This document shows, piece by piece, positions 61,635 to 64,000 of a stretch of 64,000 nucleotides of DNA. A program made the translations under genes and the position numbers. Each line of letters starts with the position of its first letter. Within the stretch, counting starts at the first letter, position 1. Below the pieces are notes generated by a model that was not told the origin of the DNA, made no database searches, and worked only from the letters and a program-made list of their open reading frames with translations. Source of the DNA: Gemmatimonadales bacterium (GTDB taxonomy: Bacteria > Gemmatimonadota > Gemmatimonadetes > Longimicrobiales > Gaopeijiaceae); NCBI GenBank assembly GCA_007695225.1, contig REED01000119.1, forward strand, positions 1 through 64,000, written 5' to 3'.

Positions 61635-61736
61635 GGGCGCACCCATGAAGAACCTTCCCAGTGCAAGAACTCGTGCACCACGAGAACGCACCTCGTAAGC
61701 CTTTGTAGAACAGAGCCTTGTGGAGAAGGTGCGCCC
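61635..61736 (+). ncRNA. Candidate structured RNA element
   Basis: GGGCGCACC (61635-61643) and GGTGCGCCC (61728-61736) form a perfect 9-bp outer stem. Inside lie two short hairpins: CTCGTG-CAC-CACGAG (perfect) and CTTTGT-AGA-ACAGAG (one G-U pair). ACCTTC (61652-61657) can also pair with GAAGGT (61725-61730), which would compete with the outer stem. Strand is assumed from the downstream gene. No known RNA family was recognised. Confidence 0.35.
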
Positions 61737-61768
61737 CTGGCATACCGGTTGCTCCCCTTCACAGTGGA

Positions 61769-61784
61769 TCCGTGATATCACGGA
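61769..61784. promoter_or_regulatory. Perfect 16-bp palindrome upstream of the glycine-zipper lipoprotein
   Basis: TCCGTGATATCACGGA is a perfect palindrome 49 bases before the start codon, typical of an operator for a dimeric regulator. Confidence 0.5.
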
Positions 61785-61832
61785 CCATCACTCCCCAACC
61801 TCATGTCACCTGTTCCGAGGACGGAGGTAATC

Positions 61833-62555
61833 ATGACGAATGCCCATTCAATGAGCCACCTCAAACCTTCCGGTCGCAAAGCGGCCACCCTTGCACTCCT
61901 GGCCACCTTCGGGCTGGCCGCGTGCGGGGACGCCGAGTCCCGGGAAGACCTGGAGGGGCAGCCGCTCTCCGAGGATCGGGCCGAGGAGGTTCGTCCCGGC
62001 GACGAGTGGAATGGAAGCCCCGACCCGGGCGTAGCCATGATCCCAGCGGGAACGTCCCTCATCTTCGAGGTCGCGGAGACCGTCTCCACGGCCGACCACG
62101 ATGAGGGAGACACCTTCACACTCCGACTCGTCTCGGATGTGACGGGAACCGACGGGGCCTATCTTCCCGAGGGAACCGAAGCCCATGGTGTGGTTGCCCT
62201 CGCCCACGAGAGCACGGGCGCCGAGGATGAAGCCGCGCTGGTGGTGGTGGTGGAGTCCGTGGAGGTAAACGGGACACCCGTGGAGTTGGACGCGGTGGTG
62301 GAGTCAGCCACCACGGAGACGGCCACCCGCGACTCCGGCGCCCGGAGCGCCGCCAAGGTGGCCACCGGCGCCGCCGCAGGCGCCGTCATCGGCCAGATTC
62401 TGGGTGGAGACACCCGGTCCACCATCCAGGGTGCCATCGCCGGTGGAGTGGCCGGTGCAGGAGTGGCCATCACCACAAGGGACGGGCACGCGGTGCTCCC
62501 CGAGGGCTCCCGGGTCACGGTGCGCTTGGAGGAACCCCTCCCCCTGGGGCATTGA
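61833..62555 (+). CDS. Glycine-zipper lipoprotein
   Basis: The ATG at MTNAHSMSHL has an excellent ribosome site (GGAGGT, 5 bases away). A lipoprotein signal ends in GLAAC. The mature part has a beta-rich domain (about 55-150; GTSLIFEVAETVSTADHDEG) and a glycine-zipper helix pair (AAKVATGAAAGAVIGQILGG and GAIAGGVAGAGVAI). A short beta end with SRVTVRLEEPL follows. It is probably an outer-membrane-associated stress protein; function unknown. Confidence 0.78.
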   Translation: MTNAHSMSHLKPSGRKAATLALLATFGLAACGDAESREDLEGQPLSEDRAEEVRPGDEWNGSPDPGVAMIPAGTSLIFEVAETVSTADHDEGDTFTLRLVSDVTGTDGAYLPEGTEAHGVVALAHESTGAEDEAALVVVVESVEVNGTPVELDAVVESATTETATRDSGARSAAKVATGAAAGAVIGQILGGDTRSTIQGAIAGGVAGAGVAITTRDGHAVLPEGSRVTVRLEEPLPLGH

Positions 62556-62650
62556 TTCGAGCGTCGAGCCCCGGATGAGCCCCGTTTTCGGGGGCGGCAC
62601 TCCCCTGGGGGTGTCGTCCCCGGATGGCCCTCCCTGCCCGTGATCCCCAG

Positions 62651-62686
62651 ACGTCACCCCCGACGTCACCCCTAACGTCATTCCTG
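62651..62686. repeat. 12-bp repeat over the stop of the TlpA-like gene
   Basis: ACGTCACCCCCG, ACGTCACCCCTA and ACGTCATTCCTG run in tandem across the end of the thioredoxin-like gene. Confidence 0.7.
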
Positions 62687-63265
62687 GAGCAAACGCGCCA
62701 CCGCCCGCTGGAGGGTTCGGGGGCCGGAAAGCCCGATCAGGGTGTGGCGCACCACCCCTTCCCGATCCACGATGAAGGTGGTGGGAACGCCTGAGATCCC
62801 TCCGAAGGAGCGACGCAGGGGGGGAGTGGCCATGGCCAGGGGAAAGGTATAGCCGCGTTCTTCTCCGTGGGCTCGCACCACACCTTCTCCTCCCTGGTCG
62901 ACGGAGAGACCCAGGACCACCACCTCGCCGTCTTCACCCCACCGCTCGTGCACCCGCTGGATCGCCGGCAGTTCGACGTGGCAGACCCGGCACCACGTCG
63001 CCCAGAAGGTGACCACCTGGACTCGTCCCCGGGTCTCTTCAGTGCCGATGGATCTTCCGTCCAGGGTGACCACCGCCAGCGACGGCGCGTCTCCCTGGGG
63101 CGGCCCGATCCCTGTCCACGCCTGGAGCTGGGGTCCGAACCGAGCCAATAGAAACAGCGCGAGCGCCACCCAGAAAAGGGGCTCCAACCGCCGGAGAAGG
63201 GAGGGTCGCTCCGGGTCCTTGCCGGATCCCGGCGGCTCGCCGGAAGGGAGAGTGGAAGCATCCAT
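62678..63265 (-). CDS. TlpA-like membrane-anchored thioredoxin
   Basis: The start MDASTLPSGEPPG is used; a longer ATG start at 63325 is possible. One membrane helix (LEPLFWVALALFLLARFGP) anchors an extracytoplasmic thioredoxin domain with active site FWATWCRVCHVELPAI and the cis-Pro loop GISGVPTTFIVD. It would reduce disulfides in exported proteins, for example in cytochrome c maturation. It is divergent from the marR-like gene. Confidence 0.9.
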   Translation of the reverse strand: MDASTLPSGEPPGSGKDPERPSLLRRLEPLFWVALALFLLARFGPQLQAWTGIGPPQGDAPSLAVVTLDGRSIGTEETRGRVQVVTFWATWCRVCHVELPAIQRVHERWGEDGEVVVLGLSVDQGGEGVVRAHGEERGYTFPLAMATPPLRRSFGGISGVPTTFIVDREGVVRHTLIGLSGPRTLQRAVARLLQE

Positions 63266-63462
63266 GGGAACTCCTACCCGCCGGATGCCGGGGGGCTCCC
63301 GGAGCCGCTGAAGGGGTGCGATCACCGCTCAACGCCCACCCGCTCCATCAGCGCCAAGAGCGGCTTTCCCGCTGACCACATCGCACAGGTGAGCCGTCGC
63401 ATCGACCACCCCACGGCAGAGGCCCCGGCGGCCTGAACCCATGTTGCCCTCCCCAGCCACCA

Positions 63463-63486
63463 CCAACAAGTTGGTAGTTGCAACTA
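63463..63486. promoter_or_regulatory. Two adjacent palindromes before the MarR gene
   Basis: CCAACAAGTTGG (dyad with 2-base centre) is followed directly by the perfect palindrome TAGTTGCAACTA, 53-76 bases before the marR start. MarR proteins usually bind such palindromes and repress their own gene. Confidence 0.6.
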
Positions 63487-63538
63487 GACGGGCGAACGTC
63501 ACAAACCCAACCCCTCTGAATGAAATGACACCGGATCC

Positions 63539-64000
63539 ATGATGTCCCCGACGGGGACCCTGTCGGCGGGAGGTGCCCCGGACGCCCGGGACCCGGACGC
63601 CGACGCCCTGGCCGCCGACACCCAGACCCTCCATCGGGCCCTCTCCGAACTGGTGCGGGTCTACCAGTTCCGGGACCGGGACCGGATCTGCTGTCACGAC
63701 ATTTCCGTGACCCAGTGCCATGCCCTGGAACGGGTGGTCGGGGAGGGACCCCTCTCCCTCAACGAACTGGCGGCCCACCTCTACCTGGACAAGAGCACCA
63801 CGAGCCGGGTGGTGGATGCCCTTCAGAAGAAGGGGTACGTGGAGCGCCTCCCCAACCCCCAGGATGGACGGGCCCTCCTCCTCGAGGCGACACCGCCAGG
63901 GCGAAGCCTCCACCACCGCATCCAGGGGGAGATCCTGGCGCAGGAACAAGAGCTCCTGGCGGACTTCGAGCCGGAGGTGCGTCAGGCCATGGCCACCCTC
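63539..64000 (+). CDS. MarR family regulator (cut by right edge)
   Basis: This gene is not in the ORF track because it has no stop inside the window. I translated it from the ATG at 63539 (a second ATG follows at once). The 154 visible residues include the winged helix: LSLNELAAHLYLDKSTTSRVVDAL, then the wing GYVERLPNPQDGRALLLEAT. A CCHDISVTQCH segment before it has three cysteines, so redox or metal sensing is possible. Only the last helix is missing. Its likely operators are the palindromes upstream. Confidence 0.9.
   Translation, partial: MMSPTGTLSAGGAPDARDPDADALAADTQTLHRALSELVRVYQFRDRDRICCHDISVTQCHALERVVGEGPLSLNELAAHLYLDKSTTSRVVDALQKKGYVERLPNPQDGRALLLEATPPGRSLHHRIQGEILAQEQELLADFEPEVRQAMATL

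Larger units (their letters stand above)
61306..61832. other. Non-coding region with several inverted repeats
   Basis: About 530 bases without a gene. It contains, in order, a terminator-like hairpin, a multi-stem element and a perfect 16-bp palindrome, listed separately. Confidence 0.6.

Noticed and set aside
61635-61736. tRNA gene or attC site suggested by the 9-bp outer stem with inner hairpins
   Set aside because: There is no T-loop sequence (TTCGA-type), the acceptor stem is too long, and no attC core sites are present.
63329-63949. 206-aa minus-strand ORF at the right edge
   Set aside because: It is antisense to a clear MarR winged-helix gene read on the plus strand.

Overview
This 64-kb window is very G+C-rich chromosomal DNA from a Gram-negative bacterium. 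It has a pilus secretin, several lipoproteins with lipobox cysteines, a TonB-type plug protein and UshA- and M28-type exported enzymes. The gene families (a DUF5715 protein with LysM repeats, a plug-only protein with a carboxypeptidase-regulatory domain, DUF4382, DUF6503-like and YtoQ proteins) suggest Gemmatimonadota or a neighbouring phylum. That placement is an inference. No rRNA, tRNA, CRISPR array, insertion sequence or prophage was seen.

Region 1 (1-20.2 kb, nearly all minus strand) is a type IV pilus locus. In transcription order it holds: a DUF5715/LysM cell-wall protein; a kinase-like protein with a DHp helix but no ATPase domain; PilS and PilR; a family 2 glycosyltransferase; two major-pilin genes; a second kinase/sigma-54 activator pair; two separate sets of four minor pilins (H-I-J-K order each); and pilM-N-O-P-Q, with pilQ running off the left edge. 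The first pilin gene has a good sigma-54 (-24/-12) promoter and a pair of direct repeats exactly 21 bp apart at an upstream enhancer position, which fits control by PilR. A perfect 26-bp palindrome separates the two pilin genes.

Region 2 (20.2-40.9 kb) is mostly housekeeping and envelope genes: lipoprotein, MarC, superoxide dismutase, DNA polymerase IV, BtpA-like protein, alanine/sodium symporter, LA_2272-type surface-repeat protein, YtoQ, fatty-acid desaturase, IF-1 (infA), phosphatidylserine decarboxylase, DJ-1/PfpI protein, UshA-like nucleotidase, beta-CASP RNase-like protein, plug-only protein, heavy-metal-binding protein, DUF6159 membrane protein, M28 peptidase and SfsA.

Region 3 (40.9-57.6 kb) starts with an AddAB-like helicase-nuclease pair. 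It continues with a MATE exporter, a small holin-like membrane protein, a COG3650 lipoprotein, a DUF481 outer-membrane protein, a YfcC carrier, a DUF4382 lipoprotein with its own sigma-54-like promoter, a hypothetical protein, an Nramp-like transporter that lacks the usual metal motifs, and a DUF6503-like lipoprotein.

Region 4 (57.6-64 kb) holds a third sensor kinase/sigma-54 activator operon. It is divergent from a small exported DUF4168 protein that has a clear sigma-54 promoter, an arrangement like zraSR-zraP. A 0.5-kb structured non-coding stretch, a glycine-zipper lipoprotein, a TlpA-like thioredoxin and a MarR regulator (cut by the right edge) follow.

Short tandem repeats recur across the window, both inside linkers of proteins and straddling stop codons at the 3' ends of at least four genes.
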